A DNA stretch of 64,000 nt from Microbacterium halimionae (GCF_011761265.1 NZ_JAAOZB010000002.1:496001-560000), one strand, 5' to 3'. Shown: positions 19,450 through 26,937, counted from the stretch's first letter. Notes: generated by a model from the letters alone, not told the origin. Made by a program: numbers and translations.

Positions 19450-19659
19450 ATGAACGCACCTGCGACTGGATCGACACCTCGCACCGGCGCCGAAGCCGTT
19501 GTTGCCAACGCGGTTGACCCTGCACGGCGACCCGATGTGCTGCTGCGCAAGCGCCGTGAAGATGGTCACGAAGTGAGCGCGTGGTGGCTCATTGGCGCTT
19601 TCGTGTTCGTTTCTGGCGCTGTGATCGCGCTACTGAGCTTCGTTCCCGGCGGCGCGTGA
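19450..19659 (+). CDS. Small single-span membrane protein
   Basis: 69 aa. A basic N-terminal half (DPARRPDVLLRKRREDGHE) precedes one membrane helix (SAWWLIGAFVFVSGAVIALLSFV). GGAGGGCATCTCA stands before the ATG. Its last 30 bp overlap the 3' end of the convergent rmuC gene. No family recognised. Confidence 0.55.
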   Translation: MNAPATGSTPRTGAEAVVANAVDPARRPDVLLRKRREDGHEVSAWWLIGAFVFVSGAVIALLSFVPGGA

Positions 19660-20916
19660 GTCTGTCTCGATAGCCCCTTCAGTCACCGCGTCGGTTGCTT
19701 CTAGGAGTTCGGGCGCTGTCCACCTGCGCGCACTCGTCTCGACAACTTTCGCTTCGCCCAGTGCATCGAGTTTGGTCTGATCGATGCCGGGGAAACGCCG
19801 CGCTGTCACAAGCACACGGCTTTCGAGAGACCCGGCAAACTTGTTGTAGCTGTCGACAGTACGTTCGATTGCGCGGCGGAGGTCGTCAGCGTGGCCGGCG
19901 AGGGCGCCGAGTCGGTTGTACAGCTCGGTGCCGAGTTCGAACAGCCGGCGAGCCTCGTGTGAGACCTCTTGCTGCGTCCACGTGTAGGCCACGGTTTTGA
20001 GCACTGCCCACAGATTGACGGGGGATGCGAGCGCTACCCGCTTGCTGAATGCGTAGTCGAGCAGCGACGGGTCTTCTTCTAGGGCAGACGAGAACAGAGA
20101 CTCGCTTGGCAAGAAGCAGATGACGAACTCGGGGCTCGAATCGAGTCCGCTCCAGTACGTCCTCTTTGCCAGCGCGTCGATATGTGCACGCACGGCCCTT
20201 GCATGCTTGCTCAGGAGAGCTGCGCGCCGTGCCCCCTCTTCGCCCTGGGCCGTCACCGGGATTGCGCTCGCTTCGAGGTACGCATCGAGGGGTGCTTTCG
20301 CATCGACGGCCAGCGCCTTGTCGCCGGGCAGACGGATCACCATGTCGGGGCGGCCGGCTCCGGCATCCGATGTGATCGACGACTGGGTGTCGAAGTCGAC
20401 GTAGCGAGTGAGACCTGCTGCCTCCACAACACGGCGCAGCTGAGTTTCGCCCCACACACCACGCGTTGTTCCCGAGCGAAGAGCGCCCGCCAGCGACTCT
20501 GTGGTTGCACGCAAAGCTTCATCTGATTCCTGTGCCCGGCGCAGTTGCTCGGCGAGCGAACCGTATTGGTTGTGTCGGTCGCGCTCGAGGTCATCGACTT
20601 TGGTCTGCATCGTCTGCAGGGCTTCGCGCACGGGTTCGAGAGCCCGGAGCACAGCTTGATCGCGCCGTTCTCGCTCTTCGCGCTGAGCGAGGTCATGCCG
20701 AGCGGATGCCGCCAACTCGCGCTGCAGGTCGCGTTGCCGTTCGAGTTCGTTCATTGCCCCCGCAGCCGACGCCTCGGCCGCGGCCATGCGTGCAGAAAGC
20801 ACAGCTTGTGCCTCGGAGTGTGCGGCGCGGGCCCGAGCCGAGCCGACAAACGCCCCGGCGACTACGCCGATCGCGAGAAAGAGCACGGCGATCAGTGCCG
20901 CCAGCAGAAGATCCAT
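19630..20916 (-). CDS. rmuC: DNA recombination protein RmuC homologue
   Basis: 428 aa. An N-terminal membrane helix (residues 3-25) is followed by a long coiled coil (about 30-140) and a nuclease-like core: GVWGETQLRRVVEAAGLTRYVDF, GAGRPDMVIRLPGDKALAVDAKAPLDAY, EFVICFLPSESLFSSALEEDPSLLDYAFSKRVALASP. RmuC limits certain inversions and rearrangements in E. coli. GAGACT lies 6 nt ahead of the ATG, a weak leaderless-type box. Confidence 0.9.
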   Translation of the reverse strand: MDLLLAALIAVLFLAIGVVAGAFVGSARARAAHSEAQAVLSARMAAAEASAAGAMNELERQRDLQRELAASARHDLAQREERERRDQAVLRALEPVREALQTMQTKVDDLERDRHNQYGSLAEQLRRAQESDEALRATTESLAGALRSGTTRGVWGETQLRRVVEAAGLTRYVDFDTQSSITSDAGAGRPDMVIRLPGDKALAVDAKAPLDAYLEASAIPVTAQGEEGARRAALLSKHARAVRAHIDALAKRTYWSGLDSSPEFVICFLPSESLFSSALEEDPSLLDYAFSKRVALASPVNLWAVLKTVAYTWTQQEVSHEARRLFELGTELYNRLGALAGHADDLRRAIERTVDSYNKFAGSLESRVLVTARRFPGIDQTKLDALGEAKVVETSARRWTAPELLEATDAVTEGAIETDSRAAGNEAQ

Positions 20917-20973
20917 GTGTTCAGTCTCGCTGAGGGCGCCGACATCGTGCGCAGCGGCTTGCCAGAGGGATCG

Positions 20974-21561
20974 TTAGGCGACAGCGTGAACCGGAAGCCC
21001 CACACGCGACATGTTCACACCGGCGGCGCGGGCGAGCTCGGCGATCGAGTCGACCTTGTAGCGGCGCGCGGCATCGATCATGATGTGCGCGCAAGCGAGA
21101 GCATCGGCGGTGGCATCGTGGTGCGCGAAGTCATGAAAGCCGGCTTCGGCTGCGGCCAACGGAAGGCGGTACGACGGAATGTCGTAGGCCTTTCGTGCCA
21201 CCTGCAGGCTGCACGCGTACTCGAACGTGGGGCAAACGGCATCCGTTGCTTCGCATGCGCGACGCAGCACGGCCATGTCGAATCCTGCGTTGTGTGCGAC
21301 GAGCACGTCAGTGCCCGCGAAGGCGGCGAGGTCTTCGAGCTGGGCGATCCAGCTCTTGGCGCTCAGTACGTCATCGGGACGGATGCCGTGGATACCGATG
21401 TTGAGCTCAAAAAACGCATCGTGACCGGGAGGCGGCTTGATGAGCCATCCGGTCGTTTCCACGATTTGGCCGTCGCGCACGCGGGCGAGACCCACGCTGC
21501 AGGCAGACGCACTACTGGAATTGGCAGTCTCAAAGTCGATCGCGGTGAAATCCAGTGGCAC
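20974..21561 (-). CDS. DEDDh-family 3'-5' exonuclease (DnaQ/RNase T fold)
   Basis: 195 aa. The acidic catalytic residues are visible in order: FTAIDFETAN (Asp, Glu), LVAHNAGFDMAVL (Asp), and FAHHDATADALA (His, Asp). The C-terminal segment YKVDSIAELARAAGV is short. Similar proteins are annotated as DNA polymerase III epsilon-like exonucleases, but without a BRCT or UvrC-like extension the role is undefined. GGTGGAGGG precedes the GTG. Confidence 0.85.
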   Translation of the reverse strand: MPLDFTAIDFETANSSSASACSVGLARVRDGQIVETTGWLIKPPPGHDAFFELNIGIHGIRPDDVLSAKSWIAQLEDLAAFAGTDVLVAHNAGFDMAVLRRACEATDAVCPTFEYACSLQVARKAYDIPSYRLPLAAAEAGFHDFAHHDATADALACAHIMIDAARRYKVDSIAELARAAGVNMSRVGLPVHAVA

Positions 21562-21650
21562 CCCTCCACCTTCTCACGCGTGTTTGTCGGCGGAGGCCGC
21601 ACTCGCCGCTGGAGCGGGGGATGGGCGTCGGCAACGTAGACTGGACTCCC

Positions 21651-22724
21651 GTGGCTCTCAGCATTGGAATCGTCGGACTGCCCAACGTTGGCAAGTCAAC
21701 TCTTTTTAACGCGCTCACCAAGAATCAGGTTCTCGCGGCGAACTACCCGTTCGCCACGATCGAACCCAACGTGGGTGTCGTCAACCTGCCGGATTCACGG
21801 CTGAACGCGCTCGCCGAAATCTTCGGTAGCGAGCGCATTTTGCCCGCGGTCGTGTCGTTCGTCGACATCGCCGGCATCGTTCGCGGCGCGAGTGAAGGTG
21901 AGGGCTTGGGCAATCAGTTCCTGGCGAACATTCGTGAAGCGGATGCCATCGCCCAGGTCGTGCGCGGATTCGCTGACTCTGACGTCGTTCACGTCGAGGG
22001 TGCTGTCAATCCGCAAAACGACATGGAGACGATCAACGCTGAGCTGCAGCTCGCCGACCTCCAGACACTCGAAAAGGCCATCCCGCGTTTCGAAAAAGAG
22101 ATCAAGGGCAAGAAGCTTGACCCTTCAGTTCTTGAAGCCGCGGTTGCCGCCAAAGATGCTCTTGAGCGCGGCATTGTGCTGTCGGGCTCGGGTATCGACT
22201 TGGCGCCCATTCGCGAACTGGGGTTACTGACGGCAAAGCCCTTTATCTTCGTGTTCAACGTCGACGAAGCCGTGCTGACGGACGCTGCTCGCACTGCCGA
22301 GCTTGCTGCCCTTGTTGCTCCGGCCAAGGCTGTTTTCCTTGACGCGAAGATCGAGTCAGAGCTCATCGAGCTTGATCCAGAAGATGCTGCCGAGCTTCTG
22401 GCATCGACCGGGCAAGAAGAGTCGGGCCTTGACCAGCTCGCTCGTATCGGCTTCGACACTCTCGGCCTCCAGACCTACCTCACCGCTGGCCCGAAAGAAG
22501 CCCGCGCATGGACGATCGGTAAGGGCTGGAAGGCTCCGCAGGCAGCCGGTGTGATTCACACCGACTTCGAAAAGGGCTTCATCAAAGCCGAGGTCATCTC
22601 GTTCGATGACCTGGTCGCGACCGGCTCCGTTCTCGAAGCTCGCTCGAAAGGCAAAGCGCGCCTTGAGGGCAAAGAATATGTGATGCAAGACGGCGACGTC
22701 GTGGAGTTCCGGTTTAACAACTAG
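21651..22724 (+). CDS. ychF: Redox-regulated ATPase YchF (Obg family)
   Basis: 357 aa. Starts VALSIGIVGLPNVGKSTLFNALT with the P-loop GLPNVGKST, then switch segments and FVDIAGIVRGASEGEGLGNQFL. It ends in the TGS-like domain, ...GDVVEFRFNN. YchF binds ATP in preference to GTP and associates with ribosomes. GTG 21651 is the family start and follows TAGACT (21637-21642). A longer frame from 21555 has no support. The final 30 bases are the first copy of the repeat that recurs through 26937, so the gene stays intact while its original downstream sequence has been pushed away. Confidence 0.95.
   Translation: MALSIGIVGLPNVGKSTLFNALTKNQVLAANYPFATIEPNVGVVNLPDSRLNALAEIFGSERILPAVVSFVDIAGIVRGASEGEGLGNQFLANIREADAIAQVVRGFADSDVVHVEGAVNPQNDMETINAELQLADLQTLEKAIPRFEKEIKGKKLDPSVLEAAVAAKDALERGIVLSGSGIDLAPIRELGLLTAKPFIFVFNVDEAVLTDAARTAELAALVAPAKAVFLDAKIESELIELDPEDAAELLASTGQEESGLDQLARIGFDTLGLQTYLTAGPKEARAWTIGKGWKAPQAAGVIHTDFEKGFIKAEVISFDDLVATGSVLEARSKGKARLEGKEYVMQDGDVVEFRFNN
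22695..22724 (+). repeat. ychF-end repeat, copy 1 (inside ychF)
   Basis: Codons GAC GTC GTG GAG TTC CGG TTT AAC AAC TAG, the natural end of ychF. It is the reference copy for the direct repeats at 24043, 24612, 26322 and 26912. The base run after the stop, CGGGCG, resembles the run after copy 5. Confidence 0.85.
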
Positions 22725-22765
22725 CGGGCGTCGCGCTTAGTTCTGATCCCAGGCATCATGTAGGG

Positions 22766-24010
22766 ATGGTCACGCTTGCGACTGCAGCCCTTGAATTGAG
22801 GAATCTCGATTACCGAGACAATGACAACCTTATTCGTGCCTCACGCAAGTGGAGCAAACCTACTCGTGTTTCCCTTTCGATTGGGCCTAACGCGAGGGCT
22901 TATCCGAACCATGTGGTCCCGCTTGCAGCGACCCTTGATTTCCTTCGAGCCCGAGGGCATCAGTTTGTCCTGTCTGACGACTCAACAGACCTGGGCATGC
23001 CGAGGCGGGCGGCGGGAATAGCGACATTCTTGCAACCTGTGTCGACGTCGACAATGGATTCCGTACCGACTGACGTAGTTATTCGGTACGACAGCGAAAG
23101 TGACGCGCAGGTAATCTCAAGTCGCTTCATGGACGCACTGACGGAAGCTATCGTTTGCGAGTCAGGCGTAATAGACGCGCTCAACTGGTGCGTTTACGAA
23201 GTGCTTGACAATGTGTTTCAGCACAGCACAGCTTCGTCTGGCTACGTCATGATGCAGCTGCATGCGAGATCTCGAAAGCTCGCCATTGCCGTCAGCGATA
23301 CGGGTAGAGGGATTCACAAATCGATGGTCGAGGCGATCGACGCTTCGAAGATCGATCGCACAAAGTTATCTCATGCGCACCTCGCGATCGAACATGCGCT
23401 TCAGCAGGGCGTGACGAGCAAAGGCAACCTGAACCAGGGAAATGGCTTGCATGGACTTCGCCGGTCGGTTGAAATCAATGGTGGTAGCCTCGCTGTTCGG
23501 TCGGGGCGCGGGCTTTGGAGTTACGCACGAGCAAACGTGCTACAGAACACTGACCTTCTGCGTCCCGTGCTCGACGTTGACCGCGCCCACGCCACGACCG
23601 TCGATTGGCAGCTGGATTGCGCAACTCCAGTGAGCATCAATGATGCGCTCGGCCGGTCTGAGCGCTCAAGCGAACTGTTGTTACAGATCGAAGTCGGGCT
23701 GGAGCATTATCGAATTGATGCGCGCGAGATCGAAGAATATGTCGGTTCGCGCTCGAAAGGGTCTGAGATTCGTACCCGGATTCGGAACTACTTGAATAGC
23801 GGCGCGCAGCAAGTTGTCATCGACCTCGCGAACATCGGGGTTGTTTCGTCTAGTTTTGCTGATGAAGTCGCGGGTAAGCTCGCGGCTGAGCTTGGGGAGC
23901 TTGAGTATCGTAGGCGCGTGTTCATTGATGGAGCTTCGCCAACGAATCGAGGATTGATTGAGCGAGCGATTGAGTTGCGTCTATCGAGCGGCGACGGTAC
24001 TAGCTGGTAG
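22766..24010 (+). CDS. GHKL-type ATP-binding protein with C-terminal STAS-like DUF4325 domain
   Basis: 414 aa. The middle (about residues 130-235) has a histidine-kinase-like ATP fold: N-box NWCVYEVLDNVFQHS, G1 AVSDTGRGIHKS, G2 QGNGLHGLRRSVE. The last 90 residues (RTRIRNYLNSGAQQVVIDLANIGVVSSSFADEVAGKLAAELGELEYRRRV...) match DUF4325, a STAS-like fold. No phospho-acceptor histidine domain or membrane segment is seen, so it is probably a cytosolic anti-sigma-kinase-like or sensor protein. CATCAT lies 6 nt before the ATG. It occupies the first interval of the ychF-end array. Confidence 0.75.
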   Translation: MVTLATAALELRNLDYRDNDNLIRASRKWSKPTRVSLSIGPNARAYPNHVVPLAATLDFLRARGHQFVLSDDSTDLGMPRRAAGIATFLQPVSTSTMDSVPTDVVIRYDSESDAQVISSRFMDALTEAIVCESGVIDALNWCVYEVLDNVFQHSTASSGYVMMQLHARSRKLAIAVSDTGRGIHKSMVEAIDASKIDRTKLSHAHLAIEHALQQGVTSKGNLNQGNGLHGLRRSVEINGGSLAVRSGRGLWSYARANVLQNTDLLRPVLDVDRAHATTVDWQLDCATPVSINDALGRSERSSELLLQIEVGLEHYRIDAREIEEYVGSRSKGSEIRTRIRNYLNSGAQQVVIDLANIGVVSSSFADEVAGKLAAELGELEYRRRVFIDGASPTNRGLIERAIELRLSSGDGTSW

Positions 24011-24042
24011 TGCTAAGAGTGGCACACCGCTAACTGTGACGT

Positions 24043-24072
24043 AACGTGGTGGAGTTCCGCTTCAACAACTGA
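24043..24072 (+). repeat. ychF-end repeat, copy 2
   Basis: Codons AAC GTG GTG GAG TTC CGC TTC AAC AAC TGA. It still spells NVVEFRFNN-stop but differs from copy 1 mostly at third positions. The preceding bases CTAACTGTGACGT resemble CTATCGGCGACGT ahead of copy 3. It lies 32 bp after the DUF4325 gene and 14 bp from the end of the acetyltransferase gene. Confidence 0.85.
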
Positions 24073-24085
24073 CCGTCGGTCCGGC

Positions 24086-24532
24086 TCATGCTGGGGCGGG
24101 GCCTCCGTGCGTCATCCAAACGTCCACCTCATCTTCGGAGTCGACGGTGAAACCATGGCGCTCGTAGAGGCGGCGAGCGGGGCTGCCTTGGAGGACATTC
24201 AGTCGATGGGAACGCGGATTGCTCTCGGCGAGAATGAGGGTCAGTACCTTCGTCCCGATGCCTCTGTTCTGCACTACCGGCGCGATATAGAAGTGCTCAA
24301 TCCAGCGAGTATCCGGCTCTTCCCGCACTGAGATGGAGCCCACATCCTCGCCCTCGAAGACGATGATCCGCATGCTCTCGGGTCGGAATCCGTCCCGCAT
24401 CCGCTGACGGACTCGGCTGGGGTCATATCGTCCGAGCCGTTCCATGTCATCGTGCAGCACCTGGGCGCGGAGTTCCACGAGCCAGTCGACGTCGGTGGCC
24501 TTCGCCGAGCGTAGTTCCATCCTTGACAGCAT
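24086..24532 (-). CDS. GNAT family N-acetyltransferase (cassette cargo)
   Basis: 148 aa. MELRSAKATDVDWLVELR opens a GNAT fold; EDVGSISVREEPDTRWIEHFYIAP and the acetyl-CoA loop QNRGIGTKVLTLILAE follow, and SPARRLYERHGFTVDSEDEVDVWM closes it. The Q/R-x-x-G-x-G/A loop is intact. The ATG at 24520 is an alternative start. It is the only gene in the 569-bp second interval and runs against the direction of the repeats. GNAT genes are common cassette cargo. Confidence 0.85.
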   Translation of the reverse strand: MLSRMELRSAKATDVDWLVELRAQVLHDDMERLGRYDPSRVRQRMRDGFRPESMRIIVFEGEDVGSISVREEPDTRWIEHFYIAPVVQNRGIGTKVLTLILAESNPRSHRLNVLQGSPARRLYERHGFTVDSEDEVDVWMTHGGPAPA

Positions 24533-24611
24533 AGGAGCCGGTCCGCGCTGGCAGCTTCTGTGTACCGTGTGCGGGTTTCGTGCGGTCGCGCGTGATGCCT
24601 ATCGGCGACGT

Positions 24612-24641
24612 AACGTGGTCGAGTTCCGCTTCAACAACTAG
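24612..24641 (+). repeat. ychF-end repeat, copy 3
   Basis: Codons AAC GTG GTC GAG TTC CGC TTC AAC AAC TAG, again NVVEFRFNN-stop. The 21 bases ahead of it (24591-24611) match those ahead of copy 4 at 17 of 21 positions with the same spacing. The conserved site is thus about 50 bp, not only the coding tail. Confidence 0.85.
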
Positions 24642-24727
24642 TAGCACGGTCTTGAGCCAATAGCGTGCTCTTGTCCTTGCTGGGTCGTCGCAGTGGAGTT
24701 GTTCATCGATGGTCAACGATGTTCGAG

Positions 24728-26125
24728 TCAGATGGCCGTCGCATTCTTGGCGATCCGCGAGCCAACCACCTCGTGAACGACGCTGTCGAGCTCCCATAGC
24801 CATCCTCGATGCCCGCTTACGACCGAGAGCGTCTTGACCGCCCACGGGTACCACTTTGACTGCGCCTGCTGTACCGGATCGGTGGGGGTGAAACGCCCAT
24901 AGTGTGCTGTTGCATTCCGTCGCCCGTACACGGTGCGAATGAAGTCATAAAGGTCACCTCCGTCGGGCCATTGGCGTCCGGCGAGGCTGGCGGATCTGAC
25001 GAGCTCGAATACGCGAGGAGCGGCTTGGCTGGTGGTGCCCCCATCTGGCCATTGAGTGCCGTCGTCGAGGAATACCTTCGTGGCTTCGGGGACCTCGTTG
25101 ATCGCGATCGTCTCGAGGACGGCCCAGAGCTTGAAGTACCGAGAATCCTCCTGCTTCTCGCGTCGGGCTTCGAGATAGAGATTGACATACAGCTCGACCT
25201 CGGGCGCCGCGGTGAGGGCGCTCCCGACACGGAGGACGTCGCGAGAGCTTTCACCGCCCATGAATCCACCGATGAGGTTCCCGGTGTAGCCTTCGCGGAG
25301 GCTCCGGAAGCGGATGTGCTGTGGCGTGCGGCTCTCGAGCGCGATCAGGATGGGCCGAGGCGCCGCGGATCGCAGGTATGCGAGAGAAAGTACGAGTTTT
25401 TCTGTCTCGGCCATGACGAGAGTGTCGGCTTCGATTTCGTTTTCCGCCCAAATCTGCGGGAACTCGAACACCGCAAAGTCGTTGCGGCGAAGTCGTTGAT
25501 TCCATGCTTCGTGGTTGACGCGTCCTGGCCACCCGAGGTGCTCGAGGGAGGCGTTCGTGAGGTCGCGGAGGTCGCCGTCGTGGACCTCAAGCACCTGCGG
25601 GTGCACGACGCCGTATGTGGTCGGGATTGGCTGGGTGATTAGCAGCCCTTCGACGAGGACGGCCGCTCGGAACTGTGAGCCCTGACCGGGCGTGCCGAGG
25701 GGCTGCTCGAATCGTGTCGCCCTGCGCCTCTGCAGGCCGAGATACAAATCGACGACCTTGTCACCGGCCGTGTTCGGCGAGTTCAGCGCTGTCATTGACA
25801 CGAACTCGGGATAGACGAGGTCGGGCGCGACAGGAGGTTGCGGCGACGCGGGATCAAACGGCGCCGGGGCGATCCCGGCCGCCGAGACGAAGACGACGCT
25901 TTCTCGGTCGATCTCGAATCCGGAAGCGTGGTGCCAGCTTCCCGTGCCGTCGTCTCCGATCTCCATCGAGAACGACATCACCATCACTACCGGTTCGATG
26001 TCGTCACTCGAATCGATCTGCGCACTGATGGTTTTGTTGGACCACTCCGGCGCATCGTTGACGAAAACGGTGAACGGCTGCCCGGCCTCAAGGACATAGG
26101 GCTCGATCCGGGCGTTGAAGGTCAC
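24728..26125 (-). CDS. Uncharacterised 465-aa protein with C-terminal HEPN-like motif (cassette cargo)
   Basis: The N-terminal half (residues 1-210) looks beta-rich with no recognised domain. The C-terminal 150 residues are helical: YFKLWAVLETIAIN, VFELVRSASLAGRQW, then DLYDFIRTVYGRRNATAHYGRF. The last segment contains R-N-A-T-A-H, the R-x4-6-H signature of HEPN ribonuclease or nucleotide-binding domains, in the form seen in Apea-like HEPN proteins. GTG start. It has no partner gene in its interval. A defensive or toxin role is possible but unproved. Confidence 0.6.
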   Translation of the reverse strand: MTFNARIEPYVLEAGQPFTVFVNDAPEWSNKTISAQIDSSDDIEPVVMVMSFSMEIGDDGTGSWHHASGFEIDRESVVFVSAAGIAPAPFDPASPQPPVAPDLVYPEFVSMTALNSPNTAGDKVVDLYLGLQRRRATRFEQPLGTPGQGSQFRAAVLVEGLLITQPIPTTYGVVHPQVLEVHDGDLRDLTNASLEHLGWPGRVNHEAWNQRLRRNDFAVFEFPQIWAENEIEADTLVMAETEKLVLSLAYLRSAAPRPILIALESRTPQHIRFRSLREGYTGNLIGGFMGGESSRDVLRVGSALTAAPEVELYVNLYLEARREKQEDSRYFKLWAVLETIAINEVPEATKVFLDDGTQWPDGGTTSQAAPRVFELVRSASLAGRQWPDGGDLYDFIRTVYGRRNATAHYGRFTPTDPVQQAQSKWYPWAVKTLSVVSGHRGWLWELDSVVHEVVGSRIAKNATAI

Positions 26126-26527
26126 TCGCGAACGTTACCCAAAACCGCAATATTCCGCGATGCTGGCAATGTATTCGGTGTGGTTAATGAGCTGGCGATC
26201 TTACTGACCGGGCTCGGCCGGGAAATCTTGCTTCTCGACGAGCTCGTTGGCTGAATGGACGCGGCAGCCCATCTGAACTGACAGGCTCCGCACCGCGGGT
26301 CGTGATACCTATCCGCAACGCGACGTCGTGGAGTTCCGGTTTAACAACTGAAAGTCGACCGCGGCAGGTCTCCTTCCTCGACGTGTGCCCGCCATCGCTG
26401 GTGGGCGGGGAGATTTGGGGTGGTGTCTGCGCGCTGACGTTCGCGCCGCCATCTGGCTACTGGTCTGGCCGTATGGCCCTGGTCCACCCGCTAGCCAGGG
26501 ACATTCGCTGCTCCGGGAGCGTGCTAG
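26126..26527. other. Gene-free stretch inside the array
   Basis: About 400 bp with no supportable gene. It contains the upstream region of the HEPN-like gene, the 10-mer CTGACAGGCT at 26278-26287, repeat copy 4, and the sequence ahead of the truncated VOC frame. Open frames crossing it have no recognisable protein character. Confidence 0.5.
26322..26351 (+). repeat. ychF-end repeat, copy 4
   Basis: Codons GAC GTC GTG GAG TTC CGG TTT AAC AAC TGA, identical to copy 1 except the stop codon. CTGACAGGCT begins 44 bp before it, and the same 10-mer begins 46 bp before copy 5, suggesting a two-part site of about 75 bp. Confidence 0.85.
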
Positions 26528-26830
26528 CGTTACGGCCCCCGCAAGCTTGAGGACGGGGCGCCGTATGAGGAGCTGGCTTTCGTCGGATGGCTCGAAGCCG
26601 CTTGGCATCTCGAACTCGTCAAGGACGCGATGGTTACGCCGAACCCCACGGAAGAAGATCTCCTGGTGCTCTACCTGGCGGAACCCATCGACGACGCGCT
26701 GGTTGCTCGCATCGAGGCCGCAGGCGGCGTTGCTGTCGACGCGCGCAACCCGTACTGGAACGAAAATGGCGTCACGGTCGAGGATCCTGACGGGTATCGG
26801 CTCGTTCTCTCGACTCGCGTTTGGTCGTGA
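26528..26830 (+). pseudogene. Truncated VOC (glyoxalase/dioxygenase superfamily) protein
   Basis: The frame after the TAG at 26525 reads ...KLEDGAPYEELAFVGWLEAAWHLELVKD, PTEEDLLVLYLAEPIDDALVARIEAAGG and NPYWNENGVTVEDPDGYRLVLSTRVWS. This is the body and C-terminus of a VOC-fold protein with the typical NPYW...DPDGYR metal-side ending. About 25 N-terminal residues are missing, and the only in-frame ATG (26630) would leave 66 aa. It is therefore probably a remnant in the fourth interval. Confidence 0.6.
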
Positions 26831-26911
26831 GGCTCTCGTCTGAGATCTGCGTCAACCTCTGGCCACTGACAGGCTGCGGTTGCTGGTCACTTAGACTTTA
26901 TTCGGCTACGG

Positions 26912-26937
26912 AACGTTGTGGAGTTCCGGTTTAATAG
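26912..26937 (+). repeat. ychF-end repeat, copy 5 (degenerate, distal end)
   Basis: AAC GTT GTG GAG TTC CGG TTT AA followed by TAGCGG. Compared with copy 1 the four bases CAAC are missing, so the reading breaks (FNSG), but TAGCGG after the gap matches copy 1. It is probably the original chromosomal right-hand side of the site. Confidence 0.75.

Larger units (their letters stand above)
22725..26937. mobile_element. Candidate cassette array inserted at the 3' end of ychF
   Basis: Five direct copies of the ychF end delimit four intervals (start-to-start 1348, 569, 1710 and 590 bp). Each interval carries a single gene or remnant, two on the plus and two on the minus strand. The stretches look more A/T-rich and less regular in codon use than the flanks. 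The cargo (GHKL/DUF4325, GNAT, HEPN-like, VOC) is of the kind found in mobile gene cassettes. No integrase, transposase or terminal inverted repeat is visible, so mobility and mechanism are inferred only from the repeats. Confidence 0.6.

Noticed and set aside
18156..19550. Upstream extension of the fbaA frame through glpX
   Set aside because: The aldolase family starts at MPIATPEQYAEML with AAGGAG upstream, and the extension is antisense to glpX.
21555..21650. N-terminal extension of YchF
   Set aside because: YchF proteins begin directly at the SIGIVGLPNVGKST segment, and TAGACT marks a leaderless GTG at 21651.
24643..24669. AGCACG/CGTGCT hairpin after repeat copy 3
   Set aside because: Only 6 bp with a 15-nt loop and no T-run; too weak to call a terminator or site element.
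22725..26937. Calling the ychF array an integron
   Set aside because: No IntI gene, no attI and no clear imperfect inverted-repeat attC folding. The repeat is the end of a coding gene. Only the single-gene layout is similar.
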